Source: Chloroflexota bacterium (lineage in GTDB: Bacteria > Chloroflexota > Chloroflexia > Chloroflexales > Chloroflexaceae). Taken from it: DNA of 49,025 bases. The notes beneath the pieces were generated by a model that saw nothing but the letters and a program-made list of their open reading frames with translations, did not search any database and had not been told where the DNA came from. The stretch's first letter is position 1; every line of letters begins with the position of its first letter. Made by a program: the position numbers and the translations under genes. The DNA lies in contig JAUQOZ010000111.1 in assembly GCA_030550625.1 (NCBI GenBank), positions 1 through 49,025 on the forward strand, read 5' to 3'. Shown one piece after another: positions 1-7,000 of the stretch.

Positions 1-300
1 TACGAGGAGCGGGAGCAGGTTTGCCCCCACCCCTTGCCCCTCCCCCGTTGGGGGAGGGTGGACAGAACATCTGCACCGGCCCCCGGCCCTGAAGGGTTGG
101 GCTAGGGGTACGAAGCCCGCTGCGCGGGCTGATGCCCCTACCCCTTGCCCCTCCCCCGCTGGGGGAGGGGTGGACAGAACATCTGCACCGGCCCCCGGCC
201 CTGAAGGGCTGGGCTAGGGGTACGAAGCCCGCTGCGCGGGCTGATGCCCCCACCCCTTGCCCCTCCCCCGCTGAGGGAGGGGTGGACAGAACATCTGAAC
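1..300. repeat. Tandem ~110-bp GC-rich repeat, about 2.5 copies
   Basis: Units begin near 23, 133 and 246 (periods of about 110 and 113). Each contains a run of CCCCACCCCTTGCCCC type, an inverted pair CCTCCCCC/GGGGGAGG, the text GGACAGAACATCTG, and a block GGGGTACGAAGCCCGCTGCG with its own GCCCGC/GCGGGC hairpin. The last block recurs near 8150-8188. The window starts inside or beside the array, so its left end is not seen. No coding sequence is believable here. Confidence 0.85.
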
Positions 301-432
301 CGGGGCTTGACGGCATCGCCCAGCGATCAACCGTTGTGCTTGATCCAAATGTGCTGTCCGCGCCTCAACCCTAGTGGCCTTGGCTGAGCGGTACGAACCT
401 AGCCATACGCGGCTCTAGCGGTGTGCGACGCC

Positions 433-492
433 ACGGGCACAGCAATGCTGTACCCGTACCGGTGTCAAGGAGGGCACAGCGCCGCTGTGCCC
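433..492. terminator. Two consecutive hairpins downstream of the minus-strand gene at 519
   Basis: ACGGGCACAGC (433-443) pairs imperfectly with GCTGTACCCGT (447-457). GGGCACAGC (472-480) pairs perfectly with GCTGTGCCC (484-492) across a 3-nt loop. They lie just past the stop codon of the minus-strand gene that ends at 519, where a terminator is expected. Neither has a strong T run, so they may instead be repeat elements. Confidence 0.5.
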
Positions 493-518
493 GTACCGGA
501 GAAGGCGATGCGTTGGCG

Positions 519-1178
519 CTATCCGCTGCGTTTGTTTGCGGCGCTGGCGCGTTGGCGCGCTTGCCATTCGCTGATCAAGGTGGCTGCCTGCTCGTTGGTA
601 AGCTGATCAACAGCAGCGTTGAACCGGCGTTGGGCTTCGGCGTCGGCGTCGAGCGTGAGTTCGCGTGCCAATGATAAGATAGCGTTGCGCTGTTTGTCTG
701 ACGCCGGTTGGTTTGCATAGCGAGCGCGCTCTTCGGCGACCGCCAATCGCTGCTGTTCTTCTTGCACGCGCCGCAATTCGTCAATAAATGCCGAGGCTTG
801 GCCTTTGTTGAGGGCAACCAGATCGTAGCCGTGCTCTTGGGCGAAGGCGGCTAACTTTTCGCCCGACCAACCCAGCGCTTGTTGGAGCGAGGCAATAAAG
901 TTGCGTTGCCGTTCGCTGGCCGGTGCGTCGGGGTCGCGCACGGTAATGGCGGTGGCTGCGGCATGTTGCTCGCGAATCTGCGCAATCTGCTGCTCAACCG
1001 CCTCGCGCTGGCTGCGGAAAATGCGCCAGCCGAGATCAACCGCTTGCTGTACCGTCTGGTCGTCGGCATCAATCGGCAGGGTGATGGTCTCTTCGATGGT
1101 GATAAAATCGTCGCCAAGTTTGATCGCGGTGCGATACGTGCGGGTGACGCTCCGTTCGCTCTGGGGTTTGGCCGGCAT
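519..1178 (-). CDS. Hypothetical protein with two C-terminal 'ASxKQRxxI..L' repeats
   Basis: 219 residues, soluble, charged and mostly helical. The N-terminal third (to about residue 55) looks like beta strands. A helical stretch at 55-85 follows, then two related modules: about 105-157, beginning ASERQRNFIASL, and about 175-215, beginning ASDKQRNAILSL and ending with LTNEQAATLI. This pattern (A-S-x-K-Q-x-x-x-I-x-x-L followed by a L-T/N-K-x-x-A-S-x-x-I-D-E-L half) is a small helical module seen at the ends of various bacterial and phage DNA-related proteins. No enzyme motif is visible, so no function is assigned. A convincing promoter lies upstream on the minus strand (1262-1290), divergent from the deaminase gene. 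Confidence 0.75.
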   Translation of the reverse strand: MPAKPQSERSVTRTYRTAIKLGDDFITIEETITLPIDADDQTVQQAVDLGWRIFRSQREAVEQQIAQIREQHAAATAITVRDPDAPASERQRNFIASLQQALGWSGEKLAAFAQEHGYDLVALNKGQASAFIDELRRVQEEQQRLAVAEERARYANQPASDKQRNAILSLARELTLDADAEAQRRFNAAVDQLTNEQAATLISEWQARQRASAANKRSG

Positions 1179-1261
1179 AATGTCCCTCCTCCGACTCTCC
1201 GTACTGCATTCTTCCCGACGCGCCCGATTCCTGTCGTTTCTACAACGCCGGCGCTAAAATG

Positions 1262-1290
1262 AGTATAGCACAAATGTTCACCTTTGACAA
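1262..1290 (-). promoter_or_regulatory. Sigma-70-type promoter for the 519-1178 gene
   Basis: Read on the minus strand, TTGTCA (1290-1285) and TATACT (1267-1262) are separated by exactly 17 nt. A TGC before the -10 makes it an extended -10. The start codon at 1178 lies about 75 nt downstream. Confidence 0.6.
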
Positions 1291-1311
1291 GCAGTTGTCA
1301 GAAGTTAGTAT
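1284..1311 (+). promoter_or_regulatory. Sigma-70-type promoter for the deaminase gene
   Basis: TTGACA (1284-1289) and TAGTAT (1306-1311) have a 16-nt spacer. The predicted start is about 50 nt before the ATG at 1368. The -35 box overlaps the -35 box of the divergent minus-strand promoter. Confidence 0.5.
1285..1300. promoter_or_regulatory. Perfect inverted repeat TGACAA-gcag-TTGTCA over both -35 boxes
   Basis: A 6+6 perfect inverted repeat with a 4-nt spacer sits on the -35 boxes of the two divergent promoters. One bound dimer here could shut off both genes. The regulator is unknown, and the repeat could partly arise because two -35 boxes face each other. Confidence 0.4.
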
Positions 1312-1367
1312 TCCGCTTACAATAGACTATACGATCCGCTATGCAATAAGTTTAATTGTGAAGCGCA

Positions 1368-2705
1368 ATGTACGATCTACTCATTCAGCGCGTTGATGTC
1401 CTTCAGATCGCCAATGGTACGCCTACGATCTTGCCGCAGCATGATATTGCTATCACCGGGCAGCGCATCGTCGCGATCGCCCCGGCCATCAGCCCCGGTC
1501 TTGCCCATGAGACGCTGGATGGCGCGGGCCAGTTAGCCATTCCCGGCCTGATCAATAGCCATGCCCACATTGCGATGAGCTTGTTTCGCGGCGTGGCCGA
1601 AGATGTGCCGATCGAAGAGTGGTTTAATGGCTTTATCTGGCCGCTGGAAACGAATCTGACGCCGGAAGATGTCTATTGGGGGGCCTTGCTGGGAATCGCC
1701 GAGATGATCGAAGCCGGCGTAACCTGCGTGGCCGATCATTACTTTGCCGCCGACGCGATCGCGCAAGCGGTGCAAGAGTCGGGCATGCGCGCGCTGCTGG
1801 CGTGGACGCTCTTCTCTGGCGCTGATGAGCACGATCAATTGGCTCGCGCCCGCCAGTTTACCGAACAGTGGCACGGCGCCGCTGGTGATCGGATCCGGGT
1901 CTGGATGGGGCCGCACGCACCGTATACTTGCACGCCATCGTTCTTGCGCCGGGTGGGGCAGACGGCGCGTGAGCTTGGCGTTGGCATTCACATTCACCTT
2001 GCCGAAACGGCGGCGCAAGTCGCTCAGAGTATGGCGGCGCACGGCCAATCGCCGGTGCAGCTCGCGCGTGATACCGGCCTGTTTGAGGTGCCAGCGATTG
2101 CTGCCCACGTCGCCCATGTCTCGTCGGACGATATTGCGACGCTGGCTGCCCATGGGGTGGCAGTGGCGGTCACGCCAAAGACCGAGATGAAGCTGGGGAT
2201 TGGGGTGGCGCCGGTGACGGCCATGCGGGCCGCTGGGGTGACGGTGGCAATCGGCAGCGATGGCGCGGCCAGCAACAATACCTATGATGTGCTTGAGTCG
2301 GCGCGTCTGTTGGCCCTGCTCGAAAAGCTGCGCAACAGCGATGCGCGCGTTTTGCCGATCGGCGCGACGCTCGAGTTGGCGACCGCCGCTGGCGCGCGCG
2401 CCTTGCGATGGGATGATATTGGCGGGTTACAGGTGGGGGCGCGCGCCGATCTGGCGCTGGTGCAATGCGCGACCGCACATACCCAGCCGCTCCATGATCC
2501 GGCGGCAGCCTTGCTCTATAGCTCCCAACCCGCCGATGTCAGTACGGTGATCATTGATGGCCGGATCGTGATGCGTGATCGAGTGTTGCTGACGATTGAT
2601 AAGCCACGAGTGTTGCGTGAGGTGGCGGCACGGATCGAACGCCTGACCCAACGCCAAACCACGCAACGGATGGCCGTTTATCCTGAGCTGGCGGCTGGCG
2701 AATAG
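1368..2705 (+). CDS. mtaD: Amidohydrolase, 5-methylthioadenosine/S-adenosylhomocysteine deaminase type
   Basis: 445 residues, the usual length for the TrzA/AtzB/MtaD branch of metal-dependent amidohydrolases. The N-terminal beta domain leads into the metal site NSHAHIAMS (about residue 65). Further landmarks are SLFRGVAED, HIHLAETAAQ (around 205), AAHVAHVSSDD (around 240) and GSDGAASNN (around 300), which together give the HxH, H, H and D ligands of the TIM barrel. Enzymes of this branch deaminate methylthioadenosine or S-adenosylhomocysteine to the inosyl compounds and act in the cytoplasm in methionine salvage. Related 8-oxoguanine deaminases and chlorohydrolases cannot be excluded by eye. 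No ribosome site is obvious before the ATG. Confidence 0.85.
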   Translation: MYDLLIQRVDVLQIANGTPTILPQHDIAITGQRIVAIAPAISPGLAHETLDGAGQLAIPGLINSHAHIAMSLFRGVAEDVPIEEWFNGFIWPLETNLTPEDVYWGALLGIAEMIEAGVTCVADHYFAADAIAQAVQESGMRALLAWTLFSGADEHDQLARARQFTEQWHGAAGDRIRVWMGPHAPYTCTPSFLRRVGQTARELGVGIHIHLAETAAQVAQSMAAHGQSPVQLARDTGLFEVPAIAAHVAHVSSDDIATLAAHGVAVAVTPKTEMKLGIGVAPVTAMRAAGVTVAIGSDGAASNNTYDVLESARLLALLEKLRNSDARVLPIGATLELATAAGARALRWDDIGGLQVGARADLALVQCATAHTQPLHDPAAALLYSSQPADVSTVIIDGRIVMRDRVLLTIDKPRVLREVAARIERLTQRQTTQRMAVYPELAAGE

Positions 2706-2736
2706 GGCATCGTCAGCCCTTGACCCTGATGATGCC

Positions 2737-2901
2737 CTATTTGAACAAGGTTGCTAATCCGCACAAGAGGCTTCCCGCTGCAACGATGGCGAGCGCGTGC
2801 ATCCACAGCGGCCCGCTGGCGAGGGCAACGTCAATGATGATGGCCGTTACCCCAATTGCACTGCCGATGATGATCGCTTCTCGTTCGCGCTGGCTAAGCA
2901 T
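2737..2901 (-). CDS. Small membrane protein, unknown function
   Basis: 54 residues from an ATG at 2901, preceded by AGAGGAAG at suitable spacing. A longer reading frame upstream is less likely because it would cover the neighbouring gene. After a charged N terminus (MLSQREREA) there are two hydrophobic helices, about residues 9-27 and 30-52. It is the second of a two-gene unit, starting 10 nt after the stop of the 63-residue membrane protein. No family is recognised. Confidence 0.6.
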   Translation of the reverse strand: MLSQREREAIIIGSAIGVTAIIIDVALASGPLWMHALAIVAAGSLLCGLATLFK

Positions 2902-2911
2902 CGGCTTCCTC

Positions 2912-3103
2912 TTAACGCTCGCGCTCGCTGATATCACGCCCTTGATCAAGCGAATAGCTGCCGTAGTCTTGGGCCGGCGGTTCAGCCGCTTTTTGCACAA
3001 TCACGCCGATCTGCACCAAAAACCAGAAAATGCCCGATCCGATCAGGGCTACCACGATGAGACCCACGACGATCATCACAATAATAAACATGGTACTCAT
3101 CAT
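2912..3103 (-). CDS. Small single-pass membrane protein, unknown function
   Basis: 63 residues from the ATG pair at 3103/3100, with AAAGGA about 7 nt upstream on the minus strand. Residues 4-30 form a long hydrophobic helix (FIIVMIVVGLIVVALIGSG), followed by a polar tail rich in D, R and E (SLDQGRDISERER). It probably anchors in the cytoplasmic membrane and is co-transcribed with the 54-residue protein downstream. No homologue is recognised. Confidence 0.6.
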   Translation of the reverse strand: MMSTMFIIVMIVVGLIVVALIGSGIFWFLVQIGVIVQKAAEPPAQDYGSYSLDQGRDISERER

Positions 3104-3277
3104 AAGCGTTCCTTTCATCTTATGGCTATAACTGCGCCTGCGCGCATTGGACAAGGCTGCAGCCGGCTCGCGTGGTCGTTTGCTACGTTCCATGATACGA
3201 ACGATAGCGGCATGGCGTTTCGCTTACGCTGGCGGTGATTGCTTTGTCAAACGGTTGCCGCTGAAGGGTTGCGGGTA

Positions 3278-3286
3278 TGGTATACT
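3278..3286 (+). promoter_or_regulatory. Extended -10 promoter element TGGTATACT
   Basis: TGG precedes TATACT (3281-3286), about 80 nt before the ATG of the RodZ-like gene. No good -35 lies at 17 nt, as expected for an extended -10. The same nonamer is found upstream of the MoxR and photolyase genes in this window. Confidence 0.5.
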
Positions 3287-3368
3287 GCCGGCAGGACAAA
3301 AGGCATCTAATAGGCGATACCATAGGGAGGGTGGTAGAACGCCACTGGTGCGGCGGAAGGGTAGTGTT

Positions 3369-4181
3369 ATGAGCGAGTTGGGCGCGCGTCTCCGGCGAGC
3401 GCGAGAGGCAAATGGCATTTCATTGGCGCAGGCGGCGGCCGACACTCGTATTTTGTTGCAATCGTTGCAGGCATTGGAAGAGGGCGCGTTTGAGCGATTG
3501 CCGAGTGATGTGGTTGCCCGCGGCTTTGTGCGGAATTATGCGCAATACCTCGGCTTGCCCGTTGATGAGATGATCGAACTCTACCGGCGCGAGCGCGGTG
3601 CAACCGATAAAATCCGCATTGTTCCAGCAACCAATCCGCCTCGCACCCGGATGTATGTCCTCCCCGGTTTTTTTGCTATCTTCTTCATCACCTTAACGTT
3701 GATCGGGCTCGCGTATGTAGGTCTCAGCGCCCTTGGCCGCATTGGCGAACGCGCGACGCCGTCGGCGGGGGTGGCAGTTTCTCCCACCATTGTGCCGCCC
3801 TCGCCATTGCCGACGCCAAGCCCGCCGCCGACCGAGATCAGCCTCATCGCAACGGCTACCCCGTCGCCAGTGACGATCACACCCTTCGTGATGGCGACGC
3901 CAGAGCCAAGCCCAACCCCGGCGGCGCCGATTGTGATCGAGGTGCGTGTGCCTAATGTGCGTGGCAACGAGAATTCATGGGTGCGCGTGCAGGTTGACGG
4001 TGCGACCGTCTTTGAGGCGATCATGCGCGCTGGTGAACAACGAGTCTTCACCGCACAGCGCCGGGTCTTTATCCGCGCCGGTAATCCGACCGATGTCGAG
4101 GTTACGGTGAACGGGTTGCAGCAAGGGCCGCTCGGCGCCGTGCCCGGCCAGCCGGTGAACTGGTCGTGGCCGCCGAATTGA
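3369..4181 (+). CDS. RodZ-like membrane protein with N-terminal helix-turn-helix
   Basis: 270 residues from the ATG at 3369, preceded by GGAAGGG; a longer frame back to 3147 has no fitting start. Residues 1-75 are a Xre-type helix-turn-helix (LGARLRRAREANGISLAQAA, then LEEGAFERLPSDVVARGFVR-like text), which is the RodZ signature. A transmembrane helix lies at about 95-117, followed by a Pro/Thr/Ser-rich linker (about 128-185) and a C-terminal beta domain (about 190-270) like the DUF4115 end of RodZ. RodZ links the MreB cytoskeleton to cell-wall synthesis. The role here is inferred; mreB is not in this window. Confidence 0.8.
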   Translation: MSELGARLRRAREANGISLAQAAADTRILLQSLQALEEGAFERLPSDVVARGFVRNYAQYLGLPVDEMIELYRRERGATDKIRIVPATNPPRTRMYVLPGFFAIFFITLTLIGLAYVGLSALGRIGERATPSAGVAVSPTIVPPSPLPTPSPPPTEISLIATATPSPVTITPFVMATPEPSPTPAAPIVIEVRVPNVRGNENSWVRVQVDGATVFEAIMRAGEQRVFTAQRRVFIRAGNPTDVEVTVNGLQQGPLGAVPGQPVNWSWPPN

Positions 4182-4220
4182 TCGGTCAAACCCGCCTTTC
4201 TCTGGTTATGGGAGGTGCCA

Positions 4221-4718
4221 ATGCCGAGCGAAAACAGCTTTGATATTGTTTCAGATTTTGATCAGCAAGAGTTGGTGAATGCGGTTGATCAGACGTTGCG
4301 CGAAGTGCAGACGCGCTACGATCTGAAAGATGCAGGTGTGACCATCACCTTGAGCAAGACCGAATTGGTGATCGAAGCTGATAGCGAGCTGTCATTGCGC
4401 AGTGTGCGTGATGTGCTAGAGACGAAAGCTTTGCGCCGGAAACTGTCGTTGAAGATTTTTGATTACGGCAAACCGGCTGATGCGAGTGGCGGACGAGTGC
4501 GGCAGGTAGTGACGTTGCGCCGCGGGATCGATAGCGAACTGGCGAAGAAGCTGAGCAAGATGATCCGCGATCGCTTTCCCAAAGTACAGCCGCGCATTCA
4601 AGGTGATACGCTGCGCGTGGTGGGCAAGAGCCGCGATGAGTTGCAGGCGGTGATCGCGTTTCTGCGCGAACGCGAGGGTGAGATTCCGGTGCCGCTGCAA
4701 ATGACCAATTATCGCTAA
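4221..4718 (+). CDS. yajQ: YajQ family nucleotide-binding protein
   Basis: 165 residues, matching the family length of about 163. It begins MPSENSFDIVSDFD, and the motif VTLRRGIDSELAKKLSK lies at about 92-110. The family folds as two RNA-binding-like alpha/beta halves. Members bind c-di-GMP in some Gammaproteobacteria and have been linked to tRNA or nucleotide binding elsewhere. The ATG at 4221 is chosen because GGAGG lies at 4211-4215; a GTG at 4215 would overlap that site. It lies 39 nt after the RodZ-like gene, so probably in the same transcript, and is followed by a strong terminator. Confidence 0.88.
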   Translation: MPSENSFDIVSDFDQQELVNAVDQTLREVQTRYDLKDAGVTITLSKTELVIEADSELSLRSVRDVLETKALRRKLSLKIFDYGKPADASGGRVRQVVTLRRGIDSELAKKLSKMIRDRFPKVQPRIQGDTLRVVGKSRDELQAVIAFLREREGEIPVPLQMTNYR

Positions 4719-4740
4719 GAAATCCTCTTTGGGTCAAGCG

Positions 4741-4777
4741 AGGACGGCGCTCGCCATGAGCGCTGTCCTTTCTTTTT
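4741..4777 (+). terminator. Rho-independent terminator after yajQ
   Basis: AGGACGGCGCT (4741-4751) pairs with AGCGCTGTCCT (4759-4769), with one G-T pair and a 7-nt loop, followed by TTCTTTTT. This is the clearest classical terminator in the window. Confidence 0.85.
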
Positions 4778-4843
4778 GGCATCGCCGCAACGGGACGCAA
4801 AAACCAATCAACGCGCTTCACCGTGGTGATGCCCAACTCGATC

Positions 4844-4849
4844 TATAAT
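4844..4849 (+). promoter_or_regulatory. -10 box TATAAT upstream of rimO
   Basis: A perfect TATAAT lies 60 nt before the ATG at 4909 and downstream of the yajQ terminator. No clear -35 box is seen. Confidence 0.45.
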
Positions 4850-4908
4850 GCAGAGAGATCGCTGATTGGCTGGATAGACAAAACGAAGGAATCACGAGTA
4901 CATCACCA

Positions 4909-6276
4909 ATGAAATACCATATCGTAACGCTGGGCTGTCCGAAAAATGCGGTTGACAGTGAAGGAATGGACGGCCTGCTCAGCGCGCAGGGGCACCAAGC
5001 TGTGGCTGCGGCTGAGGATGCTGATGTGATTATCGTCAACACATGTAGTTTTATTGCCGCAGCGCGGGCCGAGACGCTCGGCGTGCTGAAGGAATTGGGT
5101 GAGCGCAAACGGCCCGGCCAGCGCCTGATCGCCGCCGGCTGCATGGCCCAGAGCCATCCGGGTGAGGTGGCGAAGGTGCAAGGCGTTGATGCGACGCTCG
5201 GTACCCAACAGTGGACGCAGATCGGCGCGGTGGTTGGTCAACTGGCGCAGCCGGTGATCCCGTTGGCGCCGGCGCCGTCGGCTACGATTCCCCTGATCCC
5301 GACCGCTGCTACTGAGCAACCGGTCTCGTATGCCGATTGGCGCACGACTCAAATCCGGCGCACGCGCCACACCCCTTCCGCCTATCTCAAGATTTCGGAT
5401 GGCTGTAACTTGCGCTGCGCCTTCTGCACCATTCCCAGCTTCAAGGGTGATATGCGCTCGAAGCCGGTTGGGGCCGTGTTGGCCGAGGCGCAAGAATTGG
5501 TGGCCCAAGGCGCGCGTGAGATCGTGCTGGTTGCCCAGCATCTGACCGATTATGGCCGTGATCTCGGCTTGCAAGATGGCTTGGCGATTCTGCTCGAAGA
5601 GCTGTGCCAAGTCACGCCGCCCGATATCTGGATCCGGCTGATGTACGCTTATCCGCACGGCATCAGCGAGCGCCTGATCGCAACGATGGCCGCGCATCCG
5701 CAGATTTGCCATTATCTCGATATGCCCTTGCAACACGCCCATCCGGCTACGCTCCGCCGTATGCGGCGCCCGCCGGATACCGATCGCACGTTGCGTCTCA
5801 TCGCCGAATTGCGCGCTGCGATGCCCGATATTGCCATCCGCTCGACGTTTATTGTCGGCTATCCCGGTGAAACCACTGCCGAGTTTAACGCGCTGCTCGA
5901 ATTTTTGCAGACCGCGCAGCTTGATCGGGTGGGAGTCTTCCGCTATTCACGCGAACCGGGCACGCCGGCCGCCGAATTGCCCGATCAAGTGCGCCCACAG
6001 GTGATCGAGCGGCGTTGGCATGAAGTGATGCGCTTGCAGCAAGCGATTTCGCATGCGCGCAACCAACGCTGGATTGGCCGCACCTTAATGGTCTTGATCG
6101 AGGGCAATGGGGCGACCGATGATGGCAGCCCGCTCAGCGTGGGCCGTTCGTTCCGCGACGCGCCCGAAATTGATGGTCAGGTCTTTGTGTGGGGGTCGCA
6201 TCCGGCAGGAAGCATGGTGCCGGTGCGGGTGACGCAGGCGACCGCCTATGATTTATGGGGAGAGGCAGCCGGGTAA
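4909..6276 (+). CDS. rimO: Ribosomal protein S12 methylthiotransferase RimO
   Basis: 455 residues, typical of RimO. The N-terminal UPF0004 domain carries its three cluster cysteines in TLGCPKNAVDSEGMDG, NTCSFI and GCMAQ. The radical SAM domain has the CxxxCxxC motif in DGCNLRCAFCTIPSFKG (about residue 165), and a C-terminal TRAM-like domain covers about 385-450. RimO adds a methylthio group to an aspartate of S12 using two iron-sulfur clusters and SAM. RimO rather than MiaB is favoured by LGCPKN, the PSFKGDMRSK text and the LVAQ...YGRDLG stretch. The usual LVAQDTT is LVAQHLT here. Confidence 0.9.
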   Translation: MKYHIVTLGCPKNAVDSEGMDGLLSAQGHQAVAAAEDADVIIVNTCSFIAAARAETLGVLKELGERKRPGQRLIAAGCMAQSHPGEVAKVQGVDATLGTQQWTQIGAVVGQLAQPVIPLAPAPSATIPLIPTAATEQPVSYADWRTTQIRRTRHTPSAYLKISDGCNLRCAFCTIPSFKGDMRSKPVGAVLAEAQELVAQGAREIVLVAQHLTDYGRDLGLQDGLAILLEELCQVTPPDIWIRLMYAYPHGISERLIATMAAHPQICHYLDMPLQHAHPATLRRMRRPPDTDRTLRLIAELRAAMPDIAIRSTFIVGYPGETTAEFNALLEFLQTAQLDRVGVFRYSREPGTPAAELPDQVRPQVIERRWHEVMRLQQAISHARNQRWIGRTLMVLIEGNGATDDGSPLSVGRSFRDAPEIDGQVFVWGSHPAGSMVPVRVTQATAYDLWGEAAG

Positions 6277-6283
6277 ATGAGCG

Positions 6284-6322
6284 CCAACCTGCGGGTTGCT
6301 CGGGTGGCTGCCCGCAGGTTGG
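6284..6322. terminator. Hairpin between the convergent rimO and blaI-type genes
   Basis: CCAACCTGCGGG (6284-6295) and CCCGCAGGTTGG (6311-6322) are perfectly complementary with a 15-nt loop. The hairpin starts 8 nt after the rimO stop and ends 14 nt before the stop of the minus-strand repressor gene. It could terminate both transcripts, although T runs are missing. Confidence 0.6.
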
Positions 6323-6336
6323 CCAAGCGAGGCGGT

Positions 6337-6756
6337 TTAGGCATTCAAGCGCTGGGCAATTTCACGTTGCAGACGGCGGAGTTCCGAGGGATTGTTGTGG
6401 GCGAGATAATCGACCATGTACGAGATGGCGGTGTCACTATAATCATCGAGCAACCCGTCGAGCACTTGCCGTACCACCAGATTGACAAACTCGTCTTCGC
6501 TGATGACCGGGGTATAGACGTAGGCTAACCCATCACGCTCGCGGTTGAGCACACCTTTATCGGCCAGCCGGCTCATCGTCGTCATGACGGTGGTGTAGGC
6601 AATATCGCGCTGCTGAGACAATTTGCGATGCACTTTCTTGACGGTGCTTGACCCTTCTTGCCAGAGGATCTGCATGATCTCGGTCTCGAGCGGGCCTAAT
6701 ACCTTGACGAGACCATCTTTAGTTGGGCTAAAGCGAAAGCGCAGGTTGAATGCCAT
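6337..6756 (-). CDS. BlaI/MecI/CopY family transcriptional repressor
   Basis: 139 residues. The winged helix runs from about 18 to 90, with LGPLETEIMQILWQ, AYTTVMTTMSRLADKGVL and the wing RDGLAYVYTP, as in BlaI and MecI. The C-terminal helical part (about 95-139) gives dimerisation. In BlaI-type proteins it contains the cleavage site for the sensor protease BlaR1. No BlaR/M56 peptidase gene lies next to it, so the inducing signal is unknown. GAGGTG precedes the ATG at 6756. The divergent region 6757-7000 holds a candidate operator (6868-6886). Confidence 0.85.
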   Translation of the reverse strand: MAFNLRFRFSPTKDGLVKVLGPLETEIMQILWQEGSSTVKKVHRKLSQQRDIAYTTVMTTMSRLADKGVLNRERDGLAYVYTPVISEDEFVNLVVRQVLDGLLDDYSDTAISYMVDYLAHNNPSELRRLQREIAQRLNA

Positions 6757-6867
6757 AACAACACCTCGTTCGTTTGCGTCAATGAAACGTGGTAATCGTT
6801 CAGTTCTTACATAGCGAGTGTACGCTGCGCAGCACGATTAGAGAAGAGATTAACATTACACGATGAT

Positions 6868-6886
6868 GACATGTAGTACTATTGTC
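6868..6886. promoter_or_regulatory. Candidate operator GACA-N11-TGTC in the blaI upstream region
   Basis: GACATGTAGTACTATTGTC is an imperfect inverted repeat (GACA...TGTC) with an ACATGT core. BlaI/CopY operators are built on TACA/TGTA half sites, and CTACATGT on the minus strand resembles one. It lies 112 nt from the repressor start and 115 nt from the prenyl synthase gene, so it could serve either gene. Confidence 0.3.
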
Positions 6887-7000
6887 TAAACATCTATACG
6901 ATGTTTTGTCGTAAAAGGGGAATAAATCTGTAAGAGACCTTATTTTTGTTGTTTTTAGTAACTAATTGACAAGGTTATCGCGAATTGTAATGGAATTGTA

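Noticed and set aside
132-374. Open frame through the repeats at the window start
   Set aside because: It translates repeat DNA, is rich in Pro/Ala/Gly, and has no ribosome site or conserved motif.
3147-3368. N-terminal extension of the RodZ-like protein
   Set aside because: It overlaps the promoter region, has no ribosome site, and the helix-turn-helix family begins at the ATG at 3369.
4903-5742. Minus-strand frame opposite rimO
   Set aside because: It lies wholly inside rimO and shows no protein motif; GC-rich codon bias opens such frames.
6966-6991. TTGACA and TGTAAT as a standard promoter for the prenyl synthase gene
   Set aside because: The 14-nt spacer is too short; the boxes are real matches but the pairing is doubtful, so only a possible leaderless start was mentioned.
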